In this document: positions 26,074-35,527 of the stretch, piece by piece
Layout: the number at the start of each line of letters is the position of its first letter
Numbering within the stretch: position 1 is the first letter of the stretch
NCBI GenBank assembly: GCA_019739225.1
Contig: JAHHDT010000002.1
Span: forward strand, 1 to 64,000
Reading direction: 5' to 3'
Length of the DNA stretch: 64,000 nucleotides
Source of the DNA: Aquamicrobium sp.
GTDB taxonomy: Bacteria; Pseudomonadota; Alphaproteobacteria; Rhizobiales; Rhizobiaceae
Program-made: the position numbers and the translations under genes
Notes under the pieces: model-generated
What the model was told of the DNA's origin: nothing
The model's input: only the letters and a program-made list of their open reading frames with translations
The model's database searches: none

Positions 26074-27582
26074 ATGGATATCGCAAAGGAAACGACGGCG
26101 CTTCTCGAACGCCTCGGCGTGGACAAGGCTGTGCTGGCGGGCGGCTCGATGCCATCCTACAGCCCGTTGACCGGCGGGAAGGTCGCCGACCTGGCGCCGA
26201 TCTCGGCGCAGGATGCGGCAAAGGCGATCGAAGCGGCTGACGCGGCATTCCGCCAGTGGCGCAACGTGCCGGCCCCGCGCCGTGGCGAACTCGTGCGCCT
26301 GCTGGGCGAGGAACTGCGCGCTTCCAAGGACGACCTCGGCCGTCTCGTTTCCATCGAGGCGGGAAAGATTCCATCCGAGGGTCTGGGCGAGGTTCAGGAG
26401 ATGATCGACATCTGCGACTTCGCGGTTGGCCTGTCGCGCCAGCTCTATGGCCTGACCATCGCATCCGAGCGCCCCGGCCACCGCATGATGGAGACCTGGC
26501 ACCCGCTCGGCGTCGTCGGCGTGATCTCGGCATTCAATTTCCCGGTCGCCGTGTGGTCGTGGAACGCAGCGCTGGCGCTGGTGTGCGGAAATTCGGTCGT
26601 CTGGAAGCCGTCGGAAAAGACGCCGCTGACCGCGCTCGCCTGCCAGGCGATTTTCGCGCGCGCCGCGTCGCGCTTCGGTGATGCGCCCGAGGGCTTGCTG
26701 CAGGTGCTGATCGGCGACCGCGCCATCGGCGAGGTGCTCGTCGACCACCCGAAGGTTCCGCTCGTCTCCGCCACCGGCTCGACCCGTATGGGTGCCGAGG
26801 TCGGCCCGCGGCTGGCGAAGCGGTTCGCGCGCGCCATTCTCGAACTCGGCGGCAACAATGCCGGCATCGTCTGCCCGTCCGCCGATCTCGACATGGCGCT
26901 GCGCGCCATTGCCTTCGGCGCCATGGGCACGGCCGGCCAGCGCTGCACGACGCTGCGGCGGCTGTTCGTACACGAGAGCGTTTATGACGACCTCGTGCCG
27001 CGTCTGAAGAAGGCCTATGAAAGCGTTTCCGTCGGCAACCCGCTCGAGACCGGCGCGCTGGTTGGTCCGCTCATCGACGCAGCCGCCTACAAGGGCATGC
27101 AGTCGGCACTTGAAAAGGCAAAGGCCGCGGGCGGCGAGATCACGGGTGGCGAACGCGTGGAGACCGCGCAGGACGCCGCCTTCTATGTGCGCCCGGCGCT
27201 GGTCGAGATGCCCAAACAGGTGTCGCCCGTCACCGAGGAAACCTTCGCTCCCATCCTCTATGTGATGAAATATTCCGACTTCGACGCGGCGATTGCCGAC
27301 CACAACGCGGTGGGCGCGGGCCTGTCCTCGTCGATCTTCACCCTCGATATGCGCGAGGCCGAGCGCTTCCTGTCGGCCGACGGCTCTGATTGCGGCATTG
27401 CCAACGTCAATATCGGCACCTCGGGTGCGGAGATCGGCGGTGCATTCGGCGGCGAGAAGGAAACCGGCGGCGGCCGCGAATCCGGCTCGGACGCATGGAA
27501 GGGCTACATGCGCCGCGCCACCAACACGGTGAATTATTCGACCGTGCTGCCGCTCGCGCAGGGCGTCTCGTTCGACATCTGA
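26074..27582 (+). CDS. amaB: L-piperidine-6-carboxylate / alpha-aminoadipic semialdehyde dehydrogenase (ALDH7 family)
   Basis: The 502-residue ALDH oxidises alpha-aminoadipate semialdehyde (or its cyclic imine) to alpha-aminoadipate in lysine breakdown. Catalytic Cys291 lies in GTAGQRCTTLRRL and the Glu in ILELGGNNAGIV; the C-terminal block GSDAWKGYMRRATNTVNYS is diagnostic of ALDH7/antiquitin. The ATG at 26074 has AAGGG twelve bases upstream; a TTG nine bases earlier is less likely. Its place after gcdH fits a lysine-to-glutaryl-CoA catabolic unit, although the intermediate enzymes are not in this window. Confidence 0.88.
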   Translation: MDIAKETTALLERLGVDKAVLAGGSMPSYSPLTGGKVADLAPISAQDAAKAIEAADAAFRQWRNVPAPRRGELVRLLGEELRASKDDLGRLVSIEAGKIPSEGLGEVQEMIDICDFAVGLSRQLYGLTIASERPGHRMMETWHPLGVVGVISAFNFPVAVWSWNAALALVCGNSVVWKPSEKTPLTALACQAIFARAASRFGDAPEGLLQVLIGDRAIGEVLVDHPKVPLVSATGSTRMGAEVGPRLAKRFARAILELGGNNAGIVCPSADLDMALRAIAFGAMGTAGQRCTTLRRLFVHESVYDDLVPRLKKAYESVSVGNPLETGALVGPLIDAAAYKGMQSALEKAKAAGGEITGGERVETAQDAAFYVRPALVEMPKQVSPVTEETFAPILYVMKYSDFDAAIADHNAVGAGLSSSIFTLDMREAERFLSADGSDCGIANVNIGTSGAEIGGAFGGEKETGGGRESGSDAWKGYMRRATNTVNYSTVLPLAQGVSFDI

Positions 27583-27596
27583 CGCGATTGTCTCAA

Positions 27597-27630
27597 CGAA
27601 AAAGGGCGGCACTTGTGCCGCCCTTTTTCG
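27597..27630. terminator. Strong bidirectional terminator between amaB and aglK
   Basis: CGAAAAAGGGCGGCA and TGCCGCCCTTTTTCG form a perfect 15-bp inverted repeat with a 4-base loop. The A/T runs at the outer ends give a U-tract after a GC-rich stem in both directions, which is the classical rho-independent form, and it sits between convergent genes. Confidence 0.9.
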
Positions 27631-27650
27631 TTTCAATCAGGTCAGGCAGA

Positions 27651-28766
27651 TCAGGCCGCGCTGGCCAGCCTTTCCCGCGCGAACGACCGGCCATCGCTGT
27701 CGAAGATGTGCAGGTCGCCGGCATCTGCCGTGAGCCGCACCGTTGAGCCACGCTTGATCTCGGCATTGCCAGGCAGCTTGGCGACCAGGGGCTCACCTTC
27801 GCGGCCCAGGTCGACATAGAGAAGCTGCACCTCGCCAAGCTGCTCGATATAGTCGATGCGCCCTTCGAACAGCACGCTACCGTCCGTGTCTGTGGCGACA
27901 CGAAGGTCTTCCGGCCGCACGCCGAAGCTCGCCTGCGTGCCGGCGGCCGAGTCAGGCGTCTGGGTCGGTACGTGCGCGACCGTCCCGTCGGCGAGCCGGA
28001 CGGCGGTAGGCCCGCCCGCTCGCTCGATCGTCGCCGGCACGATATTCATCGACGGCGAGCCGATGAACTGGGCAACGAACAGATTGCCGGGGTGGCGGTA
28101 GAGTTCCATCGGTGAGCCGACCTGCTCGACATAGCCGTCCTTGAGCACGACGATCCGGTCGGCGAGCGTCATCGCCTCGACCTGGTCATGGGTGACGTAG
28201 ATCATCGTCGTATTGGCCATCTGCTCCTTGAGTTTGGCGATCTCTATGCGGGTGGCGACGCGCAGTGCGGCGTCGAGGTTCGACAGCGGCTCGTCGAACA
28301 GGAACACTTTTGGGTTGCGGCAGATGGCGCGACCGATGGCAACGCGCTGCCGCTGGCCGCCGGAGAGCGCCTTGGGCAGCCGGTCGAGATATTTGGTGAG
28401 CTGCAGGATTTCGGCCGCCTGCTTCACGCGCTCGTCGATCTCCGCCTTGCTGGCCTTGGCGATCTTCATGCCGAAAGCCATGTTGTCGTAGACGGTCATA
28501 TGCGGATAGAGCGCATAGGACTGGAACACCATGGCGATGCCGCGCTTGGACGGCGGGACGTCGTTGACGACGTCTCCGTCAATCTGCAGCTCGCCCCCGG
28601 TGATGTCCTCGAGTCCGGCGATCGTGCGCAGCAGCGTCGACTTCCCGCAGCCGGACGGGCCGACGAAGACGATGAACTCCCCCGATTTGATGTCGAGATC
28701 GATGCCATGCAGGATTTCGAGGTTGCCGTAGGCTTTCTTCACGTCCCTGAGCAGCAGATTGGCCAT
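27651..28766 (-). CDS. aglK: Alpha-glucoside ABC transporter ATP-binding protein
   Basis: The 371-residue MalK/UgpC-type ATPase has Walker A GPSGCGKST, signature LSGGQRQRVAIGRAI, Walker B VFLFDEPLSNLDA and the switch histidine in YVTHDQVEAMTLADRI. The C-terminal TOBE/OB region is about 240-365, as in MalK. GGGAGGAGG precedes the ATG. It is the last gene of an operon in the order aglE-F-G-A-K known from Sinorhizobium meliloti for uptake of sucrose, maltose and trehalose, and it energises AglFG. MalK-type ATPases may serve several sugar transporters. Confidence 0.92.
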   Translation of the reverse strand: MANLLLRDVKKAYGNLEILHGIDLDIKSGEFIVFVGPSGCGKSTLLRTIAGLEDITGGELQIDGDVVNDVPPSKRGIAMVFQSYALYPHMTVYDNMAFGMKIAKASKAEIDERVKQAAEILQLTKYLDRLPKALSGGQRQRVAIGRAICRNPKVFLFDEPLSNLDAALRVATRIEIAKLKEQMANTTMIYVTHDQVEAMTLADRIVVLKDGYVEQVGSPMELYRHPGNLFVAQFIGSPSMNIVPATIERAGGPTAVRLADGTVAHVPTQTPDSAAGTQASFGVRPEDLRVATDTDGSVLFEGRIDYIEQLGEVQLLYVDLGREGEPLVAKLPGNAEIKRGSTVRLTADAGDLHIFDSDGRSFARERLASAA

Positions 28767-28792
28767 GTTTTCCTCCTCCCGATTCCGTTCGT

Positions 28793-30472
28793 TCAGGCGA
28801 TCCGTCCGAACCACGCGCCATAGGCGCCGAGCCTGATCGTTCCGCCCGCGCTTGTGCCCGCAAAGCCGTGCCCCGGTATCGAGACCGGCGAAACGCCGTC
28901 GCCCAGCTCCAGCGCGGCGTCGTTGCCGCCGAGGTTGAAGGCGCACAGGATTTGTTCGTTGCCGTGACGGCGGGTGAAGACCACCACGTCGCCCTGCGCA
29001 TCGTTGAAGGTGATCGAGCCCTTGATCAGCGCCGGATGGGCGGCGCGGAAGGCGAGCATGCGGCGATAATGTTCGAGCAGCGAGTTCTCGTCGTCGGCCT
29101 GGGTGTTCACCGCCATGGTCAGATGCTCGGCCGGCACCGGAAGCCAGGGCCGGGCCGGCGAGAAGCCAGCATTGGGTTGGTGCGAATCCCACACCATCGG
29201 CGTACGGCAGCCGTCGCGCCCCTTGAATTCCGGCCAGAAGCGGATGCCGTAGGGGTCCCGAAGATCCTCGAAGGCCAGGTCCGCTTCCGGCAGGCCGAGT
29301 TCCTCACCCTGATAGATGCAGACCGAGCCGCGAAGGCTCATCAGCAGGGCCGAAATCACTTTCAGATAGGCGGTGCGATCCCACTCGCTGGCCGCCCAGC
29401 GCGATGCGTGGCGCATCACGTCGTGATTGGAAAAGGCCCAGCACGACCAGCCGTCGCTGGCGACACGGTCGAATTCCTCCAGCACGGTGCGCACACGCTC
29501 CGCGCTGATCTTGTCGGGGGACAGGAAGTCGAACGAGTAGCACATATGCACGCGGTCGCTGCCGGCCGTGTAGTCCGCCACGATCTGCAGGCCGCGCTGC
29601 GCGTCGCCGACCTCGCCGACTGCCGCCGCCGCCGGATACTCGTCGAGCAGCGCGCGGAAGCGGGTAAGAAACGCCACGTTCTCCGGCCTGCTCTTGTCGT
29701 AGATATGGTCCTGCCAGTTGTAGGGATTGACGGCTGGCGCCGTCGAATAGTCCCGCGATTCCGGCGCAAGAGCCGGATTGTCCTCAAGCCCCTGGCTGTG
29801 GAAGTAAAAGTTGATCGTGTCGAGCCGGAAGCCGTCGACGCCACGCTCCAGCCAGAAGCGTGTAACGTCGAGCAGTGCGTCCTGGACCTCCCTGTTGTGG
29901 AAGTTGAGATCCGGCTGCTCGGCCAGGAAGTTGTGCATGTAATATTGCTGGCGCCGCGCATCCCACGCCCAGGCGGAACCGCCGAAGATAGACAGCCAGT
30001 TGTTTGGCGGCGTGCCGTCGGGCTTTGCGTCCGCCCATACGTACCAGTCGGATTTGGGGTTGTCGCGCGAGCCCCGGCTTTCGCGGAACCATGGATGCGC
30101 ATCCGACGTGTGCGACAGGACGAGGTCGATCATCACCTTCAGCCCGAGGCGGTGGGCCTCGGCGACTACCGCGTCGAAATCGTCCAGGGTGCCGAACATC
30201 GGCTCGACGTCGCGATAGTCGGAGACGTCGTAACCGAAATCCGCCATCGGCGAGCGGAAGAAAGGCGAAATCCAGATCGCGTCCGCGCCGAGGCTGGCGA
30301 TGTGCGGCAGCCGGGTCAGGATGCCGCGCAGGTCGCCGATGCCGTCACCGTCGGAATCCTGGAAGGAGCGCGGGTAGATCTGGTAGATGACCGCCCCCCG
30401 CCACCAGTCGCGGTCCGGTTCCACCGCCGGTTCCGCGCCTTCCCTGTTCTGGATATGCACTGCAGTCTGCAT
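28793..30472 (-). CDS. aglA: Alpha-glucosidase (GH13)
   Basis: The 559-residue cytosolic enzyme splits imported alpha-glucosides. It shows the GH13 regions in order: IDLVLSHTSDAHPWF, GFRLDTINF with the Asp nucleophile, the acid/base region VGEVGD, and FSNHDV with the transition-state Asp. DSDGDGIGDL near 38-47 is the calcium-like loop of oligo-1,6-glucosidase relatives. It lies between aglG (4-bp gap) and aglK (26-bp gap). No signal peptide is seen, consistent with action after uptake by AglEFGK. Confidence 0.93.
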   Translation of the reverse strand: MQTAVHIQNREGAEPAVEPDRDWWRGAVIYQIYPRSFQDSDGDGIGDLRGILTRLPHIASLGADAIWISPFFRSPMADFGYDVSDYRDVEPMFGTLDDFDAVVAEAHRLGLKVMIDLVLSHTSDAHPWFRESRGSRDNPKSDWYVWADAKPDGTPPNNWLSIFGGSAWAWDARRQQYYMHNFLAEQPDLNFHNREVQDALLDVTRFWLERGVDGFRLDTINFYFHSQGLEDNPALAPESRDYSTAPAVNPYNWQDHIYDKSRPENVAFLTRFRALLDEYPAAAAVGEVGDAQRGLQIVADYTAGSDRVHMCYSFDFLSPDKISAERVRTVLEEFDRVASDGWSCWAFSNHDVMRHASRWAASEWDRTAYLKVISALLMSLRGSVCIYQGEELGLPEADLAFEDLRDPYGIRFWPEFKGRDGCRTPMVWDSHQPNAGFSPARPWLPVPAEHLTMAVNTQADDENSLLEHYRRMLAFRAAHPALIKGSITFNDAQGDVVVFTRRHGNEQILCAFNLGGNDAALELGDGVSPVSIPGHGFAGTSAGGTIRLGAYGAWFGRIA

Positions 30473-30475
30473 CGA

Positions 30476-31627
30476 TCAACCACCCTTGACGGAGCCCGCG
30501 AGCAGCCCGCGGACGAAATAGCGTTGCAACGAGAAAAACACGATAAGCGGCACGATTATGGTGACGAACGCTGATGTCGTGAGAATTTCCCAATCGCCGC
30601 CGCGTGAACCGAGCAGCGCATTGAGCTTGCCGGTCAGCACGAGCTGGCTCGAGCCTGAGCCCAGGAACACCATGGCCACCAGCAGGTCGTTCCACACCCA
30701 TAGGAACTGGAAGATCGCAAAGGAGGCGAGCACGGGGAAGGAGAGCGGCAGCACGATCTTGACGAAAATTTCGAAGTCGCTCGCTCCGTCTATGCGTGCC
30801 GATTCCATGATCTCGCGCGGCAGGCCGGCGATATAGCTGCGCAGAAGGTAGATCGCGAAGGGCAGGCCGAAGCCCGTGTGCGCAAGCCAGATGCCGAGAT
30901 AGGTCTTGGCCGGCACGCCGAAGAAGGCGCCGACGCCATTATAGAGCTTGAGCAGCGGTATCAGCGACATCTGCAGGGGGACAACCAGCAGGCCGATGAC
31001 GACGGCGATGAGGATCGCCCGGCCGGGAAAACGCATCCAGGCGAGCGCGTAGGCTGCGAACGCCGCAATCAGGATCGGGATGATGGTGGCCGGAATGGTT
31101 ACGGTCAGCGAGTTGATGAACGATCGGCCGATGCCCTCCGAAAACAGCACCGTCTCGTAGTTTTCCGTGGTGAAGCGCGGCGGCGTCGACGCCTCGAAGA
31201 AGACGCGCTCGCCGCGGCGACCCTCGAAGGCTACGGGCGAGGAATAGACATAGCTGCCGTCGTCGTTCACCTGCAGCGTGACGCCGTCTTCCAGTTCGGC
31301 CACGGTGCCGGCCTCATGCGCAGTCGGCTCCTGAATGCGCGTGCCGAAGGCCGTGATGCGCAGTGCGGTACCTTCTTCCAGCAGGTTGCCGGAGATCACG
31401 AAGCGCCCGCCCTGCTCGACCTGGGCGTCGGCTGCGTCGGTGCGGCCTTGCCCGGTCTGCGACGAGGTGGTCAGCGCGGTCCACCAGCCGGAAACGGCGA
31501 TCTGGTCCTTGTCGCGCAGCGATGACACCAGAATGCCGAGCGTCGGGACGGTCCAGACGATGACGATCAGCAGCACGGCGATATGAACGCCCCAGCGCTG
31601 GGCAAAGCTTTTGCCGGTCGCAGCCAT
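30476..31627 (-). CDS. aglG: Alpha-glucoside ABC transporter permease
   Basis: The 383-residue permease has six membrane helices and the cytoplasmic EAA motif ESARIDGASDFEIFVKIVLP, which docks on AglK. Compared with MalG it has a large hydrophilic periplasmic insertion after the first helix (about 45-155), a hallmark of AglG proteins. The gene starts 1 bp from the aglF stop (adjacent, no overlap) and is followed 3 bp later by aglA. Confidence 0.91.
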   Translation of the reverse strand: MAATGKSFAQRWGVHIAVLLIVIVWTVPTLGILVSSLRDKDQIAVSGWWTALTTSSQTGQGRTDAADAQVEQGGRFVISGNLLEEGTALRITAFGTRIQEPTAHEAGTVAELEDGVTLQVNDDGSYVYSSPVAFEGRRGERVFFEASTPPRFTTENYETVLFSEGIGRSFINSLTVTIPATIIPILIAAFAAYALAWMRFPGRAILIAVVIGLLVVPLQMSLIPLLKLYNGVGAFFGVPAKTYLGIWLAHTGFGLPFAIYLLRSYIAGLPREIMESARIDGASDFEIFVKIVLPLSFPVLASFAIFQFLWVWNDLLVAMVFLGSGSSQLVLTGKLNALLGSRGGDWEILTTSAFVTIIVPLIVFFSLQRYFVRGLLAGSVKGG

Positions 31628-31628
31628 G

Positions 31629-32642
31629 TCAGTGTCCTCCCGTCTCGCGCGTGGCGTTGCGGATGTTCCAGATCATGATCGGGATGACGGCGAGCATGAT
31701 GATGATCGCGATGGTCGCGCCGCGGCCGAAATCGCCGCCGCCACGGAACATCCAGTCGAACATCAGATTGGCGAGAACCTGGGTATTCCACTGCCCGTTT
31801 GTCATGGTCAGCACGATGTCGAAGACCTTGAGGACGAGAATGGTGATGGTCGTCCACACCACCGCGATCGTGCCCCAGATTTGCGGCACCATGATCTTCC
31901 AGAAAATCTGGAAGCCGTTGGCGCCGTCGATGGTTGCGGCCTCGATCGTCTCGTCGGGGATACCGCGCAGCGCGGCCGACAGGATCACCATGGCAAAGCC
32001 CGTCTGGATCCAGATGAGGATCACCATCAGGAAGAAATTGTTCCAGAAGGGCAGCGAGATCCAGACCTGCGGCTCGCCGCCGAACCATTGCACGATGGCG
32101 TTGAGCACGCCGATCTGCGTCTGGCCGTCACCGCGATACTCATAGATGAACTTCCAGATCACGCTGGCGCCGACGAACGAGATGGCCAGCGGCATGAAGA
32201 CGAACATCTTGGCGATGTTGCCCCACCAGATGCGGTCGGTCAGCACGGCGATGACGAGGCCGAAGAAGGTGCAGGCCGCCGGCACCACGGCGAGCCACAG
32301 GAAATTGTTGAAGATCGCCTGGCGGAACTCGCGGTCGCCAAGAGCCCATTCGTAATTGTCGGTGCCGACGAAGTTCTGTCCGCCGCGATCCAGGAACGAG
32401 AGGCGTGCCGTCTCGATCACCGGATAGACCAGATAGACCGTGAGGATGAGGAGGGCGGGCCCGAGGAAAAGCCAGGGCCGGATCAGCCCTTGCCGGCGCA
32501 GGTTGTCGATGGCGGCCTGGCTGGAGACGCCGTGCGCCGGGAAGATCAGGTCGAGCAGCCGGTTGGCGCCCCAGAAATAGACGACGCAGCCCGAAACGCC
32601 CAGAACGACAGTCAGAATCGCGGAGATGATCTGGCCCGTCAT
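31629..32642 (-). CDS. aglF: Alpha-glucoside ABC transporter permease
   Basis: The 337-residue MalF-type permease has about eight hydrophobic segments and the EAA loop ETIEAATIDGANGFQIFWKIM. It forms the translocation pore with AglG. It begins 146 bp after aglE, a gap that holds a strong stem-loop, and is next to aglG with a 1-bp gap. Confidence 0.91.
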   Translation of the reverse strand: MTGQIISAILTVVLGVSGCVVYFWGANRLLDLIFPAHGVSSQAAIDNLRRQGLIRPWLFLGPALLILTVYLVYPVIETARLSFLDRGGQNFVGTDNYEWALGDREFRQAIFNNFLWLAVVPAACTFFGLVIAVLTDRIWWGNIAKMFVFMPLAISFVGASVIWKFIYEYRGDGQTQIGVLNAIVQWFGGEPQVWISLPFWNNFFLMVILIWIQTGFAMVILSAALRGIPDETIEAATIDGANGFQIFWKIMVPQIWGTIAVVWTTITILVLKVFDIVLTMTNGQWNTQVLANLMFDWMFRGGGDFGRGATIAIIIMLAVIPIMIWNIRNATRETGGH

Positions 32643-32735
32643 CGTATCCTCCCGCTATTGGCCGGAATTTGCACCGGCAGCGTCCCCGCGCCGGTTCCGG
32701 TCCGTGGATTTGTCCGAAGGTGTCGACTTGTCTGC

Positions 32736-32763
32736 CGGTCCGGGCCGCGCGCGGCCCGGACCG
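32736..32763 (-). other. Strong GC-rich palindrome between aglE and aglF
   Basis: A 28-bp perfect palindrome (CGGTCCGGGCCGCG and its complement, stem up to 13 bp around a central GC) lies 25 bp downstream of the aglE stop. A smaller CGGGG/CCCCG hairpin sits between them at about 32771-32785. Neither has a U-run on the minus strand. The element probably stabilises the aglE part of the transcript or limits read-through, giving excess binding protein. Confidence 0.65.
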
Positions 32764-32788
32764 TATGTTTCGGGGAGGAGCCCCGCCC

Positions 32789-34144
32789 TTATTTGATGGC
32801 GTCCCAGCTCGTCTGGATTTCGGTGGCGACCTGCTCGGCCGGCTTGCCGCCGACGAGTTCGACCATGCCGGTCCAGAACGATCCTGCGCCGATGCGTCCG
32901 GGCATCAGGTCCGAACCATCGAAGCGGAAGGTCGTGGCGTCTGCAAGGATCTGCCCCTGGCGCTTCAGCTCCTCGTTGGCATAGGCATCGACGTTGACGC
33001 CCTTGTGCGGCGTGACGAAGCCGGACTGGGCCATCCACAGTTCATGCGTGAGCGGCATCTTCAGGAACTCGATGAAGGCCCGCGAGGCATCCGAATCCTT
33101 GGTGATCATCGCCAGCGTGCCCGCACCAAGCACCGGCTTGCCGAGATCCTTCTCCGCATAGGGCGGCATGTAGAAGAAGTCCGCGTCGATGCCCATTTCG
33201 GTGCCTTCGGGGAAGAAGGACGGGATGAACGACGCCTGATGGTGCATGTAGCACTTCGGCGGAATGTCGAAGAGTCCCTTCGGGCTGTCGCGGAAGTCGG
33301 TCGCTGCGACCGCGGCAGCGCCACCGTTGACGTAATCGTTGTTGGTGGCGATGGATGCGAAGATTTCCAGCGCTTCAACGACCTGTGGGTCGTTGAAGGG
33401 AATCTCGTTCTTCACCCACTGGTCGTAGACGGACGGTTCGTGGATGCGCAGCATGATGTCCTCGACCCAGTCGGTCGCTGGCCATCCGGTCGCGCCGCCC
33501 GAACCCAGGCCGATGCACCACGGCACACCGCCATCCTCGACGATCTGGTCCTGCAGCGCCAGCAACTCTTCCATGGTCTCCGGCACTTCGTAGCCGGCGT
33601 CCTCGAAATTGTCCGGCGAATACCAGACGAGCGATTTCACGTCGGCCTTGTAGGGGAAGGCGAAGAACTGTTCATCGCCCTTATCGTCGGCATAGGTGCC
33701 GAGATCGACCCAGGATTCGCCGGCGCCGTAGTTCTGGGCGACCCAGGCGGCCGTGTCTTCGCCGAGCGGGGTCAGCAGGCCTTTCGACGCCAGGTCCTGG
33801 ATAAGACCGGGCTGCGGCAGGATCGCGATATTGGGCGGGCTGCCCGCCTGCGTGTCGATGACAATCTGCTGTTCGTAGTTCTCTGACGACGAATAGTTGA
33901 CGGTGGCACCCGTCGCCTCTCGGAAATATTCGAGGATCGACTGGATCAGGTCCTCGTCGGCGCCGCGCCAGGGTCCGAAAACGGTCAGCGTCTGGCCAGA
34001 CAGGTCGGTCTGCTGCAAGGTTTCGTAGTCCGCCCAGGTGAAACGGCCGTCCTCGCCCGGCGCGAATTTGAGCTCGGCCGCGGCCGGGGCCGCATACATG
34101 GCTATGGTGGCAAGCGCTGCGCCCGCCAGCAGGGATTTCCTCAT
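32789..34144 (-). CDS. aglE: Alpha-glucoside ABC transporter substrate-binding protein
   Basis: The 451-residue periplasmic sugar-binding protein has a signal peptide (RKSLLAGAALATIAMYAAPA, cleavage about residue 23) and the extracellular solute-binding family 1 fold. The start at 34144 carries a GGGAGGAAA site; a longer in-frame form would place charged residues before the signal. It heads the agl operon, whose promoter region contains one of two CAAAGCGCTTTG operators, and is divergent from aglR. Confidence 0.92.
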   Translation of the reverse strand: MRKSLLAGAALATIAMYAAPAAAELKFAPGEDGRFTWADYETLQQTDLSGQTLTVFGPWRGADEDLIQSILEYFREATGATVNYSSSENYEQQIVIDTQAGSPPNIAILPQPGLIQDLASKGLLTPLGEDTAAWVAQNYGAGESWVDLGTYADDKGDEQFFAFPYKADVKSLVWYSPDNFEDAGYEVPETMEELLALQDQIVEDGGVPWCIGLGSGGATGWPATDWVEDIMLRIHEPSVYDQWVKNEIPFNDPQVVEALEIFASIATNNDYVNGGAAAVAATDFRDSPKGLFDIPPKCYMHHQASFIPSFFPEGTEMGIDADFFYMPPYAEKDLGKPVLGAGTLAMITKDSDASRAFIEFLKMPLTHELWMAQSGFVTPHKGVNVDAYANEELKRQGQILADATTFRFDGSDLMPGRIGAGSFWTGMVELVGGKPAEQVATEIQTSWDAIK

Positions 34145-34242
34145 GATTTCCTCCCGTTCGACATCGACATCATTCGATGCACGCAACCTCCATTGCGCAC
34201 ACGGCCGGCGCGTTGTTTCGCCGATTGTCAGGCGGCGGCATC

Positions 34243-34254
34243 CAAAGCGCTTTG
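34243..34254. promoter_or_regulatory. LacI-type operator CAAAGCGCTTTG (aglE side)
   Basis: A perfect 12-bp palindrome with the central CG typical of LacI-family operators, 99 bp upstream of aglE. It is identical to the site at 34453. Confidence 0.8.
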
Positions 34255-34452
34255 ACTGCCTGCATAGTCGCCACCGAATTGACGCAAAGTCAATAGTGCC
34301 GGCAGATAAATCGATTTAATTAATGCAGAATGGCGCGCTGCAGCATGGATTTATCGCGTTGCAGCGTGATTTTCGGCTTTGCCAATGGGTCCAGCCAGCC
34401 CTAGTATTTGTCAGGCATACGATGCCACCTGCGTCGATTTCATTCGAATTTT

Positions 34453-34464
34453 CAAAGCGCTTTG
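34453..34464. promoter_or_regulatory. LacI-type operator CAAAGCGCTTTG (aglR side)
   Basis: Second exact copy of the palindrome, 40 bp upstream of the aglR GTG. Two copies exactly 210 bp apart, about 20 helical turns, would permit looping and autoregulation. Confidence 0.8.
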
Positions 34465-34504
34465 GCTGAAACCGGGTGCGCGGCGTGGGCAGTGGAGCAG
34501 GAAC

Positions 34505-35527
34505 GTGAACCTCAAGCAGCTATCCAGGATGCTGGATCTGTCGCAGACGACGGTAAGCCGTGCGCTCAACGGCTATCCCGAGGTCGCCGAGGAAACGCGC
34601 AGGCGGGTCGTCGACGCCGCCAAGCGTCACGGCTATCGCCCCAACCCGAGCGCAAGGCGCCTCGCGACAGGCAAGGCGGGCATGATCGGCTATGTCATGC
34701 CAACAGGAGCCAGCGTGGAGATCGATCCGCATTTCGTCGAGTTTCTTTCGGGCCTCGGCGACTATGCACGTACGCATGAGCTCGACCTCGCGCTGTCACC
34801 TTCGACCATGGAAGATGAGGAAACCACCTACCGCCGCATCGTCGCAAATCGCCAGGTCGATGCGGTCTACATTTCCTCGCCGCGCCCGAAGGACAGTCGC
34901 ATCAGGTTGCTCAACGAGCTGGGCATTCCGTTCATCGTGCATGGCCGATCGGAGGGGCTCGACTTCGACTACCCCTTTCTGGACATCGACAACGAGGCCG
35001 CATTTTACGAGGCCGCGCGCCTGCTGGTGCAACTTGGGCATCGCCGTATCGCCCTGATAAACGGCAATCCAGACCAGACTTTCGCCATTCATCGCGAGCG
35101 CGGCGCGCGGCGGGCCATGACGGCCAGCGGGGTCGAATTGCCGACGGCGCGCATCCGCGCGTTGCCGATGACGGAAGAAAACGGCTATTCCGCCGCCCGT
35201 GAAATCCTTGCCGCAAAGGAGCGCCCGACGGCGATCATGTGCTCGAGCATGCTGATGACGCTGGGCATCATACGCGCACTCCGCGACGCGGGGCTCAGCG
35301 TGCCGGGCGACGTTTCGCTTGTCGCCCATGACGACGTGTTTCCCTTCCTGCGCCCGGAAAACTTCCCGGTGCCGCTGGCAACCACGCGGTCGTCGATCCG
35401 GTCGGCCGGCCAGCGCATCGCCGAGCGTCTGGCAGCGCGCATAGGCGGCCTCGAAGAGGGTGCGCGCGGAGAGGTGTGGCCGGTCGATCTCGTCGTGCGC
35501 GGCTCGGTCGCGCAGGCCCGGACCTAA
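34505..35527 (+). CDS. aglR: LacI family repressor of the alpha-glucoside operon
   Basis: The 340-residue regulator begins with the LacI helix-turn-helix at 2-25 ([20 protein letters not shown]) and hinge [11 protein letters not shown], followed by a type I periplasmic-binding-like effector domain. The start is GTG at 34505, preceded by GGAGCAGGA; earlier in-frame ATGs would add a tail with no counterpart in the family, where the DNA-binding domain is N-terminal. It is divergent from aglE and its stop overlaps the mur stop by 4 bp on the opposite strand. Maltose- or sucrose-type inducers are expected. Confidence 0.92.
   Translation: MNLKQLSRMLDLSQTTVSRALNGYPEVAEETRRRVVDAAKRHGYRPNPSARRLATGKAGMIGYVMPTGASVEIDPHFVEFLSGLGDYARTHELDLALSPSTMEDEETTYRRIVANRQVDAVYISSPRPKDSRIRLLNELGIPFIVHGRSEGLDFDYPFLDIDNEAAFYEAARLLVQLGHRRIALINGNPDQTFAIHRERGARRAMTASGVELPTARIRALPMTEENGYSAAREILAAKERPTAIMCSSMLMTLGIIRALRDAGLSVPGDVSLVAHDDVFPFLRPENFPVPLATTRSSIRSAGQRIAERLAARIGGLEEGARGEVWPVDLVVRGSVAQART

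Larger units (their letters stand above)
34145..34504. promoter_or_regulatory. aglE-aglR divergent control region
   Basis: This 360-bp gap holds no gene. It contains the two identical AglR-type palindromes listed separately, an AT-rich block at 34300-34325 (AATCGATTTAATTAATGC context) that could carry the core promoters, and a 7-bp inverted repeat CGCTGCA/TGCAGCG at 34336-34342 and 34360-34366 of unknown use. Confidence 0.6.

Noticed and set aside
28868-30574. 568-residue open frame opposite to aglA
   Set aside because: Shadow of aglA; no start signal or recognisable domain.
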